Under the pieces are notes generated by a model. The model had not been told where the DNA came from. It saw only the letters and a list, made by a program, of their open reading frames with translations, and did not search any database. Positions 6,177-14,131 of a stretch of 14,131 nucleotides of DNA are shown here, in pieces. The stretch is from Christensenella sp. UBA4651. Its GTDB lineage: Bacteria > Bacillota > Clostridia > Christensenellales > UBA1242. The stretch's first letter is position 1, and each line of letters starts with the position of its first letter. The DNA lies in contig DHMD01000051.1 in assembly GCA_002405615.1 (NCBI GenBank), forward strand, positions 1 through 14,131, in the 5' to 3' direction. The position numbers and the translations under genes were made by a program.

Positions 6177-9100
6177 ATGAAAATAACTGAATTGCTCTCG
6201 CCTTCGGGCAAAATTTCTGAGATTACGACCGATTTGCGCTCACTCAAAAAAGTGAGCGTTTTTGGCTTGAATTTGGGCGAACGAGTTATGCTCGCTAACC
6301 TTACACCAGATTTTCTCTGCTATGTAACCGACACACGAGAAAATGCGGAAATTATCCAAAAGGACTTGATTTCACAGGGGCGTAAATCCGCTTTGCTCTG
6401 TGACGCAAATGACGATTTTACATACCACCTAATGGAATTTGGTAACGCAAATATCAATCTCCAAGCAAGGCTTAATGACATAGTCTTTGGTCGGGTGGAC
6501 GCCTGTGTAATCACTGCTGAAATGCTAGCGGCACTTTTCCCTACAAAGGAGTGGTTTACATCTAGTGCGATGACAATCGAGGCAGGGCAAAACTACGACA
6601 TTAGCGACCTTTTGCGTAGCTTGATTGCCCGTGGTTATACTCGTGTCGAGTCAGTCGAGAGCGTGGGGCAGTGTGCAATGCGTGGCGATGTTCTCGATAT
6701 TTTCCCAATCAATAGCGAGTTGCCATATAGGCTGCACTTTTTCGATACCGAAATCGAGAAAATCACCTCGTTCAATATCCTCACGCAGTACTCAATCAAG
6801 GAAGAGAAAGAGGTGTTTGTTTGTCCAAATGCCTTTGTTTTGCCTGACGACAATCTCCAAGCGCTCAAATCGACTCTTTCACAGCAATTTACCTCGAATA
6901 GAGCTCGAATGGCAAAGGCAAAAAATCCCGAAGAATACCTAATGTATTTGACGAACCTAAATATAGCGAGCGACAATTTATCCTCGTCCATTCCTCGCTC
7001 TGCGTGGCATTATTTGTCCGCCTTTTTGCCAACCAGTTTTTTGGTGGATTTGCTCCCAAGTAACGCCTGCGTAGTCATCGACCAACCTAAACAATGCGTA
7101 GAGGTAATTAATGAGTACCTCGACCGAGTTGAGAGGGGAATTGATGAGGGAATTAGCACAGGGCAACTCGTACCCTTGCACAAGAATTTGATAACCAAAT
7201 TTGACCAAATTACGGCAAAATTAGCAGACAAGACTTGTTTGAGTTTCCAGTCAATTATTACGCAAAACAAATTTTTTGCACCTCTCAAAGTCTACTCGCT
7301 CACCACCTTGCCAATGGTCAAAATGGGGGACGATTATCAGACTTTTGCGAATAGTTTGCTCGAATTTACAGACAAAGACTATACGGTCGTCCTGGCCCTA
7401 AATGATTCCGCCAGTGTAGAAGAATGTTATAATAAACTCAATCGCAAGGTGCCAGTCGAAAAAATCGCTCGTGTTTTGGACGCAATTTCTGGGCGAGTAA
7501 ATATCCTAGTCGACCCGCTCTATATGGGGGCGTGTTTTGCCGATGACAAATTGTTGATTTTGGGAAGTAATGAGAGCCGCTTCGTCCGCAAAAAGGACAA
7601 GACGTGGCAGAAGCAAATGGTCAAAGTTACTGACCGCTTTACCTTACCCGAGGTCGGCGAGTATGTGGTGCACGCAACTCACGGAATTGGTGTGTGCGAG
7701 GGGGTTACTCAACTCACTATCGGCACTGCCAAGCGTGATTATGTAGTCGTAAGTTATCAAAACAACGACAAAGTTTATGTGCCAACCGAACAGTTAGATA
7801 TGCTGGGGCGTTATATCGGTGGCGACAAAACCCCCAAATTAAGCACAATCGGCACAAATACTTTCGAAAAAGCCAAGCAGCGAGTGCGAGAAAGTGTCAA
7901 GGAGTTGGCTTTTGACCTGCTAGCCCTTTATCGAGAGCGAGAGAATAGCAAGGGCGAAATTATGAAGGTCGATGACAGCACAATGCAGGAGTTTGAGGCA
8001 AGTTTCGGGTATACTCCGACCCCAGACCAAGAGCATGCTTTTGAGGACGTTTATCGTGACTTGGCTAGTGGCAAAATTATGGATAGGCTAGTCGTAGGCG
8101 ATGTGGGCTTCGGCAAAACCGAGGTGGCAATTCGAGCGAGTTTTGTGGCGGCAATGAGCGGGTATCAGGTCGCAGTAATTGTGCCAACCACCATTTTGAG
8201 CGAGCAGCATTATAATAACTTTTCCGCTAGGCTCAAAAACTACGGGATTGAGGTGCGTTGCCTCAACCGTTTCAAGACGCCAAACGAGCAAAAGAAAATT
8301 CTCAACGACCTAAAAAGTGGCAAGATAAATATCATTATCGGCACTCACAGATTGTTGAGTGATGATGTCGTTTTTGATAACCTTGGGCTGCTGACTCTCG
8401 ATGAGGAGCAGAGGTTCGGCGTGGGGGATAAGGAAAAACTCAAAAACGCCAAGAAAAATGTTCACGTTCTCACACTCACCGCAACCCCAATTCCAAGGAC
8501 GCTGCACATTTCCCTTGTGGGCATTCGTGATATTAGCACGATTGAAACGCCGCCTCTCGACCGTTTGCCTGTACAAACCGTAGTGTCGCAGTTTAGTTAC
8601 AGCCTCGCTACCACCGCAATCAATCGAGAGTTATCTCGGCATGGGCAAGTGCTGGTAGTCTACCCTAGAATTGAAAATATTGAGGTTTTTGCGAATAGTT
8701 TGCACGCAGCGTTGGGCGAAAATGTCCGAATTGGTATCGCCCATGGCAGAATGGAAAAATCAAAAATCGAGGACACAATTTTAGCGCTTTATCAAGGGGG
8801 AATTGATGTTTTGGTGGCGACTACCCTAATTGAGAATGGTATCGACCTGCCGAACGCAAACACGCTCTTTGTGGTTGAGGCGGACAAACTCGGGCTTTCT
8901 CAACTCTATCAGTTGCGTGGTAGAGTCGGTAGGAGCGACAAACTCGCTTGGGCATATTTTACCTATATGGACGAGGGCAAACTCAACCAAACCGCCTACG
9001 AGCGTTTGTCCGTACTTATGCAGTTTACCTCCTTGGGTAGCGGGTTCAAGATTGCTATGCGTGATTTGGAACTCCGAGGTGCTGGCAATATTCTCGGTGC

Positions 9101-9647
9101 GGAGCAACACGGGCAAATGGAAAAAGTCGGCTATGATATGTACTGCAAACTCCTAGACAGTAGTATCGCCGCCGCAAAAGGCGAGCCTAAGCCTGAATTT
9201 AAGCCCGTCAAAATCGAGGTTGATATTGATGCCTTTGTACCGCAAAGTTTCGAAACAGACCAAGTCAAGCGTATGGAAATTTATAGTGCAATCGCAAGTA
9301 TTTCAAATTCCAGTGATGCTCACGATGTCGCTCTAAAAATTGAGGACCAATACGGCTCATTGCCTAAACCTATTGACGGACTAATCAAGGTCGCAACGCT
9401 CAAAGCGAAATGTCAGGTTCTAGGGATAGAGCGTGCGAGTGTTACCAAATTAAAGTCTAGCCTCTATGTGCCTAGCACCGCCGTAAATCTTCTAGACAGG
9501 GTTGGTTTAGTGGGTGATTCGCAATTTACCGTTTACAAAAAGGACAGTATGGTAATAATCTCTCATAATAACCAAAATTTGGATTCAAAGCAGATTTGGA
9601 ACACAATTTTTGATTATTTAGATAAGTTACTCGCAAAAGTTCCCTAA
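6177..9647 (+). CDS. mfd: transcription-repair coupling factor Mfd
   Basis: A 1156-residue DNA translocase of normal length for the family. Mfd pushes RNA polymerase stalled at lesions off the template and recruits UvrA for nucleotide excision repair. The domains in order are: an N-terminal UvrB-like region with the RGDVLDIFP motif near 170; a CarD-like RNA-polymerase-interacting domain at about 495-552 (GEYVVHATHGIGV ... YVPTEQL); a RecG-like helicase motor with Walker A GDVGFGKTE at 641-649, DEEQ at 742-745, TATPIPRT shortly after, and motif VI QLRGRVGRS at 912-920; and a C-terminal TRCF domain at about 1009-1090 that normally masks the UvrA-binding surface. The start has only a modest site, GCAGG (6166-6170). 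No terminator follows; the next gene's promoter begins 6 bp after the stop. No fin or spoVT gene lies beside it, unlike in Bacillus. Confidence 0.97.
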   Translation: MKITELLSPSGKISEITTDLRSLKKVSVFGLNLGERVMLANLTPDFLCYVTDTRENAEIIQKDLISQGRKSALLCDANDDFTYHLMEFGNANINLQARLNDIVFGRVDACVITAEMLAALFPTKEWFTSSAMTIEAGQNYDISDLLRSLIARGYTRVESVESVGQCAMRGDVLDIFPINSELPYRLHFFDTEIEKITSFNILTQYSIKEEKEVFVCPNAFVLPDDNLQALKSTLSQQFTSNRARMAKAKNPEEYLMYLTNLNIASDNLSSSIPRSAWHYLSAFLPTSFLVDLLPSNACVVIDQPKQCVEVINEYLDRVERGIDEGISTGQLVPLHKNLITKFDQITAKLADKTCLSFQSIITQNKFFAPLKVYSLTTLPMVKMGDDYQTFANSLLEFTDKDYTVVLALNDSASVEECYNKLNRKVPVEKIARVLDAISGRVNILVDPLYMGACFADDKLLILGSNESRFVRKKDKTWQKQMVKVTDRFTLPEVGEYVVHATHGIGVCEGVTQLTIGTAKRDYVVVSYQNNDKVYVPTEQLDMLGRYIGGDKTPKLSTIGTNTFEKAKQRVRESVKELAFDLLALYRERENSKGEIMKVDDSTMQEFEASFGYTPTPDQEHAFEDVYRDLASGKIMDRLVVGDVGFGKTEVAIRASFVAAMSGYQVAVIVPTTILSEQHYNNFSARLKNYGIEVRCLNRFKTPNEQKKILNDLKSGKINIIIGTHRLLSDDVVFDNLGLLTLDEEQRFGVGDKEKLKNAKKNVHVLTLTATPIPRTLHISLVGIRDISTIETPPLDRLPVQTVVSQFSYSLATTAINRELSRHGQVLVVYPRIENIEVFANSLHAALGENVRIGIAHGRMEKSKIEDTILALYQGGIDVLVATTLIENGIDLPNANTLFVVEADKLGLSQLYQLRGRVGRSDKLAWAYFTYMDEGKLNQTAYERLSVLMQFTSLGSGFKIAMRDLELRGAGNILGAEQHGQMEKVGYDMYCKLLDSSIAAAKGEPKPEFKPVKIEVDIDAFVPQSFETDQVKRMEIYSAIASISNSSDAHDVALKIEDQYGSLPKPIDGLIKVATLKAKCQVLGIERASVTKLKSSLYVPSTAVNLLDRVGLVGDSQFTVYKKDSMVIISHNNQNLDSKQIWNTIFDYLDKLLAKVP

Positions 9648-9653
9648 AAAAGA

Positions 9654-9682
9654 TTGCCAAAGTGTGATTTTTGTGTTAAAAT
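9654..9682 (+). promoter_or_regulatory. promoter of the parvulin lipoprotein gene
   Basis: TTGCCA (9654-9659), a 17-base spacer and TAAAAT (9677-9682), with TG at 9674-9675 giving an extended -10 (TGTTAAAAT). A second extended -10, TGCTAAAAT (9688-9696), lies 14 bp downstream with no good -35, and could be an alternative start. The element resembles the one before tmk. Confidence 0.7.
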
Positions 9683-9703
9683 GTGCTTGCTAAAATTTAT
9701 ATT

Positions 9704-9709
9704 GGAGAG
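9704..9709 (+). promoter_or_regulatory. ribosome binding site that selects the GTG start
   Basis: GGAGAG is followed by 6 bases and GTG at 9716. This start places the lysines and hydrophobic stretch of a lipoprotein signal peptide right at the N terminus. An in-frame ATG at 9683 lies between the two -10 elements with no ribosome binding site. Confidence 0.8.
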
Positions 9710-9715
9710 AGTATC

Positions 9716-11467
9716 GTGGCTAAAAAAATTAGTTTTTTCAAATTCTTTGGGTTGGCGCTATGCGTTTTGGCTGTGCCTGTGTTCGCTGGTTGTAGTCTTG
9801 TTACAACCAATATGGACAAGTATTTGGCGGAAACAGTCGCTAGTTATGACAACGGCAGAATTATAGTCAACCGTGAGGAATTACTTATCACATATAACTA
9901 CATCGGTAATAGCAGATTTGACAACCAGTCGACTGTAACCGAGGACGGCATTAGGAACACTATTGACCTAGAATTAAAACGCAAGTTGCTAGTTGACTTT
10001 TTGACATCGGACGAGGCGGATATGGTTTCTGCTCGTGAGGAACAAGGGGTAGAAAAGATTGCCTTGTCAACTTACCAGTACAACGAGATTTGGCAAAATG
10101 TATACGACTATGTCAATAGTTCTGTAAAATCATTAGAAACCGAACTTCGCACCGCTGACGGCATTTCGTCTAGTAGTGATGAGGAGGAGAGCAGTACTTA
10201 CACCAAGTACGAGGATGCCTCTTATGACAAGCAGTATACTTTGGTTCAGGATTTTACAACTGGCAAGTATTCACTCAAAAAGGTAAAGGAGGACACTCCT
10301 ACCGCTAGCAAGTCAATCGCTCTATACACAGACGATGAGGCTGAGGGAAAGTCTTTCTCCGAATTGGCTGAATTGGCATACGAGAGATTTAGAGAAAACT
10401 ACTGGCACTGGACTGACAGTAAGGTATTAGACTCAAACAACAAGGCAGAGAAAAGTTACAGCGATGAGGCTTGGTCAAAGTTTATCAACAACTTGTTGCG
10501 TAACGAGAGTCAGCGTAACCTTACCAAGACCAATGCTGACGCATTCTTGCGTAATGTACAAATGATTTACAAGCTTTATTATCAGAACGAAGTTCTCACT
10601 GCTTTCCAAGAGAAATATACTGACGAAAATATCACAATTTCAAACAAAGAAGTAGCAGACAAGTACAGGGAATTGTACAGAGCGCAACAAGACAAATATG
10701 CCGACAATCCTAGCGCTTTTGATTCTGCTGTGTCTACTGGTGCGGGCGATGTGTACTATATGAAGGACGCAAACAAGTATATGAAGGTCAACCACATTTT
10801 GATTAAATTTAGTGATGACCAAAACGACCGTATCAAGGCAGAACTCACCAAACTCCAAAACAGCGAGATTGATGAGGCAACTTACAAGGCAAATGTCGCT
10901 AGTATCAAGGCTGAAACTATGGGTTACAACCGAGAAACAGGCAAAGATGTATCCCTAAATGAGATTTATAACGAAATTATGAGAGTAGGTACTTTGGGTA
11001 GTGCTAGTGATAAAATCGCAGCATTCGGTAACCTAATGCACATTTATTCACAAGATGACAATACAATCGGTGCAGAGGCGTGCTACTATATTCCAACCGA
11101 CACATCAATTACTGACGCAATGCAAGCCTCATTTGCTGACGCTAGCCGTGAACTGTACAACAGCGGTAAGGGCAAAGTCGGCGATATGACCACTCAATGG
11201 GTAGAAACATCGTACGGATACCACATCATTATGTATACAGGTTTGCCTACAAATGTTGACGGTACGAGCCAAAATACCGAGGCAATTCTGTTGCAACTCG
11301 ACTCATACAGACTCAATCCGCTCTACAACAAGACAATGCTAGATAAGGTAATCGAGAAAGTAACCACTCAAAGTTACTCTGATTACGAAACTTCTTTGCT
11401 TGACTACCTTATGGGTGGCAAGACAATCGTTTACTACGATGACTCTTTCAAAGATTTGTATTCATAA
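9716..11467 (+). CDS. PrsA/SurA-like parvulin peptidyl-prolyl isomerase lipoprotein
   Basis: A 583-residue secreted lipoprotein, probably anchored on the outer face of the membrane, where PrsA-type foldases help exported proteins fold. From the GTG start the N terminus is AKKISFF, then a hydrophobic core and a lipobox FAGC with the lipidated Cys at 26. The -3 residue is Phe, slightly unusual. A long helical, acidic chaperone region follows, with a Ser/Glu-rich stretch near 150-165 (SSSSDEEESS). The parvulin signature is present as KVNHILIKF (357-365) and YGYHIIMYTG (500-509), with YSQDD between them. The two histidines are about 143 residues apart, against roughly 80-90 in a standard parvulin domain, so there is an insertion of about 55-60 residues after the first strand and helix. 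It has its own promoter and terminator, so it is a single-gene unit. Confidence 0.85.
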   Translation: MAKKISFFKFFGLALCVLAVPVFAGCSLVTTNMDKYLAETVASYDNGRIIVNREELLITYNYIGNSRFDNQSTVTEDGIRNTIDLELKRKLLVDFLTSDEADMVSAREEQGVEKIALSTYQYNEIWQNVYDYVNSSVKSLETELRTADGISSSSDEEESSTYTKYEDASYDKQYTLVQDFTTGKYSLKKVKEDTPTASKSIALYTDDEAEGKSFSELAELAYERFRENYWHWTDSKVLDSNNKAEKSYSDEAWSKFINNLLRNESQRNLTKTNADAFLRNVQMIYKLYYQNEVLTAFQEKYTDENITISNKEVADKYRELYRAQQDKYADNPSAFDSAVSTGAGDVYYMKDANKYMKVNHILIKFSDDQNDRIKAELTKLQNSEIDEATYKANVASIKAETMGYNRETGKDVSLNEIYNEIMRVGTLGSASDKIAAFGNLMHIYSQDDNTIGAEACYYIPTDTSITDAMQASFADASRELYNSGKGKVGDMTTQWVETSYGYHIIMYTGLPTNVDGTSQNTEAILLQLDSYRLNPLYNKTMLDKVIEKVTTQSYSDYETSLLDYLMGGKTIVYYDDSFKDLYS

Positions 11468-11472
11468 AATTG

Positions 11473-11503
11473 AAAGCACTCGCTTTGCGGGTGTTTTTGT
11501 TTT
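11473..11503 (+). terminator. Rho-independent terminator of the lipoprotein gene
   Basis: AAAGCACTCGC (11473-11483) pairs with GCGGGTGTTTT (11487-11497) through 11 pairs including two G-U, around a TTT loop. A T-rich run to 11503 follows. It begins five bases after the stop codon. Confidence 0.85.
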
Positions 11504-11515
11504 GCTAAATTTTTA

Positions 11516-11544
11516 TAGACAAATGCCTTTTTTTGTGCTAAAAT
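11516..11544 (+). promoter_or_regulatory. promoter of the tmk-holB-ricT-rsmI operon
   Basis: TAGACA (11516-11521, one mismatch from TTGACA), a 17-base spacer and TAAAAT (11539-11544), with TG at 11536-11537 forming an extended -10. The stretch TTTTTGTGCTAAAAT matches the one before the lipoprotein gene in 14 of 15 bases. The start should be near 11551, leaving a leader of about 18 bases. Confidence 0.7.
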
Positions 11545-11568
11545 TAATAAAAAAATAGGAGTAAATTT

Positions 11569-12210
11569 ATGAAAGGTATGCTAATTACTTTTGAAGGTGG
11601 CGAGGGTGCAGGCAAAACTACGCACGCCGAATTGTTCAAGAACTATCTAAACGAGAGGGGATTGTCATTTTTTGCTACTCGTGAGCCAGGAGGTACTGAC
11701 TTTTCTGAGGCAGTGCGTGCCTTGACCAAGGATATCCGTTACCAAGACAAGAGTCCAGTCGCTGAATTGATGCTATTTGAGTCGGCGAGAGCGGACATAG
11801 TCGCAAAACGCATTATCCCAGCACTCCAAGAGGGCAAAATCGTTCTAATGGATAGGTTCTACGACTCGACTACTGTTTACCAGAGCTTCGGTCGTGGGCT
11901 AAACCGCAAGGAGGTTGAGGCGATGAATGCTATCGCTGCCCAAGGTCTTGTGCCTGACTTGACTATCTATCTGCGAGTGTCCCAAGAGGAGGCGTTTTCT
12001 CGCAAAGGCGGAGTTGACCAAAAGGACGCTATTGAGCGTAGCGGGTACGACTTTCACGAGAGAATACGCAAGGGCTTTGACATAATCGCAAAAGAAAATA
12101 AACACAGGTTCTTGGTAGTCGATGCTAGCCAGCCAATCAAGCAGGTTTTTGACCAAATCACCGCTGCCTTTGAGAAAAAATATAACCAAAAATTGAAGAA
12201 GGAAAAATAA
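11569..12210 (+). CDS. tmk: thymidylate kinase
   Basis: A 213-residue dTMP kinase, which phosphorylates dTMP to dTDP with ATP in the cytosol, an essential step to dTTP. The P-loop GGEGAGKTT is at 10-18, REPGGT at 38-43, the DRF motif at 95-97 (MDRFYDST) with the YQSFGRG stretch after it, and the lid-like region at about 143-170. The length is normal. The ATG follows AGGAG (11557-11561) after 7 bases. It is the first gene of its operon and its stop directly abuts the TTG of holB. The tmk-holB-ricT-rsmI order resembles the Bacillus dnaX-tmk-holB region, but the small yaaQ (darA) and yaaR genes found between tmk and holB there are absent. Confidence 0.96.
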   Translation: MKGMLITFEGGEGAGKTTHAELFKNYLNERGLSFFATREPGGTDFSEAVRALTKDIRYQDKSPVAELMLFESARADIVAKRIIPALQEGKIVLMDRFYDSTTVYQSFGRGLNRKEVEAMNAIAAQGLVPDLTIYLRVSQEEAFSRKGGVDQKDAIERSGYDFHERIRKGFDIIAKENKHRFLVVDASQPIKQVFDQITAAFEKKYNQKLKKEK

Positions 12211-13167
12211 TTGAAAAAAAGTCTACTAGATTTTCAATCCAGCGCAGTCTATCGTGATGCAGTCAATAGGACTATTGCGCAGAGTATAATGCTAATTTCT
12301 GCGGACAAGTACGCTCTCACGAATTTTGCCGAGTATTTGGCACTAACCCTAATGTGTGAGGGCGAGAGTAAACCTTGTATGCAGTGTGCCGAATGCCACA
12401 AAATTCTGCACCACAACCACGTGGATGTGCAGTATTATCCCAAGACTAACAAGACAATAAATTCTAGCGAGATTGCCGATTTGTTAGATGCGTGTTTTCA
12501 GGCACCGTATTCTGCTGACCGCAAAATATTTGTCCTAAATGACGCAAATAGTATTGACGCAGGTATGCAAAATAAATTGCTCAAAACGCTTGAAGAACCG
12601 CCCAAAGACACCTATTTTATCTTGCTCGTAACCGAGGACAACAATATTTTGCCGACTATCAAGTCGAGGTGTCGCAAGTGGCACTTGCCGCAAATCTGTG
12701 CCGAGGAGATTGAAGACGAATTAAAAAAACTCAATATCGACCCCAAAACTCAATTAGAGGTGGTGGAATATAGCGGCGGGAATTGTAGCCTCGCTCTCCG
12801 TTATGCGCAGTCGGACGGTTTTGGGACTATGGTCAAGTTTGTGCAAGATTTGCTCACAAACTTCCGCCGCTCTAGTCAAATGCTGGATTATGCGTCAAAA
12901 ATGTACAAATTCAACGATGATTTTGAGGAATTTCTGACTATTTTTCTCAAAAACTGTAATGACGCAGTCAACTTTTTGACCGGTCAAAAAGTAACTAATT
13001 CGCTAGCACAAACCATTGCTCGTGATTTTAGTGTGGACGCAATCGTGGGTATGGTGTCTGCGTGCAGAGGCTTTGTCGAGAAACGCCAGCGAAATTGCAA
13101 CTTTAATACAATAGTCGACTCATTTCTATTTATGATTTTGGAGGTAAGGCACAAATGGCCTATCTAG
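12211..13167 (+). CDS. holB: DNA polymerase III delta' subunit
   Basis: A 318-residue clamp-loader protein; delta' is the stator that helps load the beta clamp at replication forks. The zinc module is visible as C49, C56, C59 and C62 (PCMQCAEC), followed by HNHVDV, which delta' and DnaX share. LLKTLEEPP (123-131) and SRC (152-154) are typical of the AAA+ core. The P-loop position reads LISADKYALTN, with no GxxGxGKT, as expected for the non-ATPase delta' rather than DnaX. The start is a TTG immediately after the tmk stop, with AAGAAGGA inside the end of tmk as the ribosome binding site. Its 3' end overlaps ricT by 13 bp. The C-terminal third is weakly conserved, as is normal in this family. 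Confidence 0.9.
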   Translation: MKKSLLDFQSSAVYRDAVNRTIAQSIMLISADKYALTNFAEYLALTLMCEGESKPCMQCAECHKILHHNHVDVQYYPKTNKTINSSEIADLLDACFQAPYSADRKIFVLNDANSIDAGMQNKLLKTLEEPPKDTYFILLVTEDNNILPTIKSRCRKWHLPQICAEEIEDELKKLNIDPKTQLEVVEYSGGNCSLALRYAQSDGFGTMVKFVQDLLTNFRRSSQMLDYASKMYKFNDDFEEFLTIFLKNCNDAVNFLTGQKVTNSLAQTIARDFSVDAIVGMVSACRGFVEKRQRNCNFNTIVDSFLFMILEVRHKWPI

Positions 13168-13967
13168 TTTTTGCTCGTCTAAACGATTCTCATGTTATCC
13201 AAGTTGGTAGCAGTATCGAGGCAAAAAAAGGCGACAAAGTTATATTAAATATTGACGGGATTTTGGAGTTTGCTGTGGTAGAACGCAGTACGCAGAGTGA
13301 AAGCGAAATACCTGCAAATTCGCTAGTCCGTATCGCAACAGCCGCCGATATAGAGCAAAATACTCGCAACGCAGATTTTCAGCCGCAGGACAAAAAAACT
13401 GTTCTTGACTTTGTAAACAAATACAACCTTTCGCTCAAACTCGTATCAGTTTTACGCTCTTTTGACAACAAAAAGTTGCTAGTGATGTACACAGCAAACG
13501 ACCGAGTAGATTTCCGTCAGCTAGTGCGTGATTTGGCTACAAGTTTCAGAATGCGTATAGAGATGCGCCAAATCAGCGAGCGAGAAGAAGCGTGCTTTTG
13601 TGGTGGTTGTGGCGTTTGTGGACAACCGATTTGTTGCCGCAGATTTCTCACTCAACCCAAGCAAACTACTATCAAAATGGCAAAAGTGCAGGGTAGTGCC
13701 TTGACCCCCAACAAAATCAACGGTCTGTGTGGTAAGTTAATGTGTTGTCTGCAATACGAATACAACCAGTATCAGGAGATTTTGGCTACTATGCCGCCGA
13801 TTGGCTCAAAAGTAAGTACCCCTAACGGCGATGGCGTGGTGGAGTACAATGACTGTTTGCGTGAGATGGTTGCAGTTAGACTACCAGAGGAGGAAGGGGT
13901 GCAAAAATTCCCGCTCGCCGATGTCAAGGTCTTGGAGGCGAAAGAGAAGGGGGAAGATGATGAGTAA
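13155..13967 (+). CDS. ricT: PSP1-domain iron-sulfur protein RicT (YaaT)
   Basis: A 270-residue PSP1-domain protein. In Bacillus, RicT (YaaT) acts with RicA and RicF in a complex that binds two [4Fe-4S] clusters and supports RNase Y-dependent mRNA maturation, affecting biofilm, competence and sporulation. The cysteine-rich core is plain: C147, C149, C152 and C155, then C160/C161 (PICCRRF), the conserved IKMAKVQ (173-179), and C192, C197 and C198 (LCGKLMCCLQYE). The C-terminal part (about 213-257) is beta-rich, and the last residues are acidic. GGAGG (13140-13144) precedes the ATG, and the gene starts inside holB, so the two are probably coupled. Position between holB and rsmI matches Bacillus yaaT. 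The partners RicA and RicF are not in this window. Confidence 0.93.
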   Translation: MAYLVFARLNDSHVIQVGSSIEAKKGDKVILNIDGILEFAVVERSTQSESEIPANSLVRIATAADIEQNTRNADFQPQDKKTVLDFVNKYNLSLKLVSVLRSFDNKKLLVMYTANDRVDFRQLVRDLATSFRMRIEMRQISEREEACFCGGCGVCGQPICCRRFLTQPKQTTIKMAKVQGSALTPNKINGLCGKLMCCLQYEYNQYQEILATMPPIGSKVSTPNGDGVVEYNDCLREMVAVRLPEEEGVQKFPLADVKVLEAKEKGEDDE

Positions 13968-14131
13968 AGTCTACTTAGTCGGCACTCCCATAGGCAATCT
14001 CGGGGATATAACCTTGCGTGCGCTCGAAGTGCTGCGTTCTGTTGACTACATCGCCTGCGAGGACACACGTCACAGCAGTATATTGCTAAACCATTACGAA
14101 ATCAACAAACCCACATTCAGTTATCACAAAT
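13960..14131 (+). CDS. rsmI: 16S rRNA (cytidine(1402)-2'-O)-methyltransferase RsmI, N-terminal part
   Basis: The first 57 residues of a protein cut by the right edge. VYLVGTPIGNLGDIT (4-18) and CEDTRHS (34-40) are hallmarks of RsmI, a tetrapyrrole-methylase-fold enzyme that uses SAM to methylate the ribose of C1402 in 16S rRNA, near the decoding centre. The GTPIGN stretch contributes to SAM binding. Two adjacent ATGs are possible (13957 and 13960). The run AAGGGGG ends at 13953, leaving 3 or 6 bases, so 13960 is preferred. It overlaps the end of ricT by 8 bp, implying coupling, and fits the Firmicutes order ricT then rsmI. Confidence 0.93.
   Translation, partial: MSKVYLVGTPIGNLGDITLRALEVLRSVDYIACEDTRHSSILLNHYEINKPTFSYHK

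Noticed and set aside
9683..9715. Upstream ATG start for the parvulin lipoprotein
   Set aside because: It lies between the two promoter -10 elements, lacks a ribosome binding site, and would add 11 residues ahead of a normal lipoprotein signal peptide. GTG 9716 has GGAGAG at a proper distance.
12211..13167. dnaX (tau/gamma) instead of holB
   Set aside because: There is no GxxGxGKT P-loop, and the length and place between tmk and ricT fit delta'.
1..14131. tRNA, rRNA, riboswitch, insertion sequence or phage genes
   Set aside because: I looked on both strands and saw no tRNA-like cloverleaf, no conserved riboswitch core, no transposase and no terminal inverted repeats. A covariance-model scan would be needed to exclude small RNAs.

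Overview
This window looks like part of the chromosome of a low-GC Gram-positive bacterium (Bacillota, probably a Clostridia-type or related uncultured lineage). The reasons are strong GGAGG-type ribosome binding sites, SigA-like promoters, the standard genetic code (TGA is used as a stop) and two blocks of Firmicutes-type gene order: a glmU-like gene, pth and mfd, and then tmk, holB, ricT and rsmI. The lineage is an inference. No rRNA, tRNA, CRISPR array, transposase or phage gene was seen.

Left part (1-3401). A short C-terminal gene fragment reads rightward off the left edge. It faces a leftward two-gene operon of CPBP (CAAX/Rce1-like) membrane proteases, with a perfect bidirectional hairpin terminator between them. 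The two protease genes overlap by ATGA and are driven by a near-consensus promoter. Upstream of them, also leftward, is a small-multidrug-export family membrane protein (COG2426 type). It carries an unusual hydrophilic insert encoded partly by a 12-bp tandem repeat. The 172-bp region at 3230-3401 separates the leftward and rightward genes.

Middle part (3402-9647). This is a tightly packed rightward operon: an M14 zinc peptidase of the cell-wall endopeptidase type, tadA, a truncated GlmU-like protein, pth and mfd. The first three gaps are each 12 bp and the fourth is 18 bp. A good promoter (TTGATT-17-TATAAT) lies inside the end of the M14 gene and could drive tadA through mfd separately. The genes cover tRNA wobble editing, peptidyl-tRNA recycling and transcription-coupled repair. 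The GlmU-like protein sits in the usual glmU position but has lost the pyrophosphorylase signature and the acetyltransferase half. It is the most unusual gene in the window.

Right part (9648-14131). A PrsA/SurA-like parvulin lipoprotein has its own promoter and terminator. It is followed by a second promoter and the operon tmk-holB-ricT-rsmI (dTMP synthesis, clamp-loader delta' subunit, the iron-sulfur RNA-maturation protein RicT, and 16S rRNA methylation), whose last gene runs off the right edge. The promoters of the lipoprotein gene and tmk share an extended -10 element of the form TGnTAAAAT.

No wholly new multi-gene system is evident. The best leads are the degenerate GlmU homologue, the M14 peptidase lacking its usual substrate-binding arginine, the repeat-bearing insert in the exporter-like protein, and the coupled pair of CPBP proteases with C-terminal extensions.
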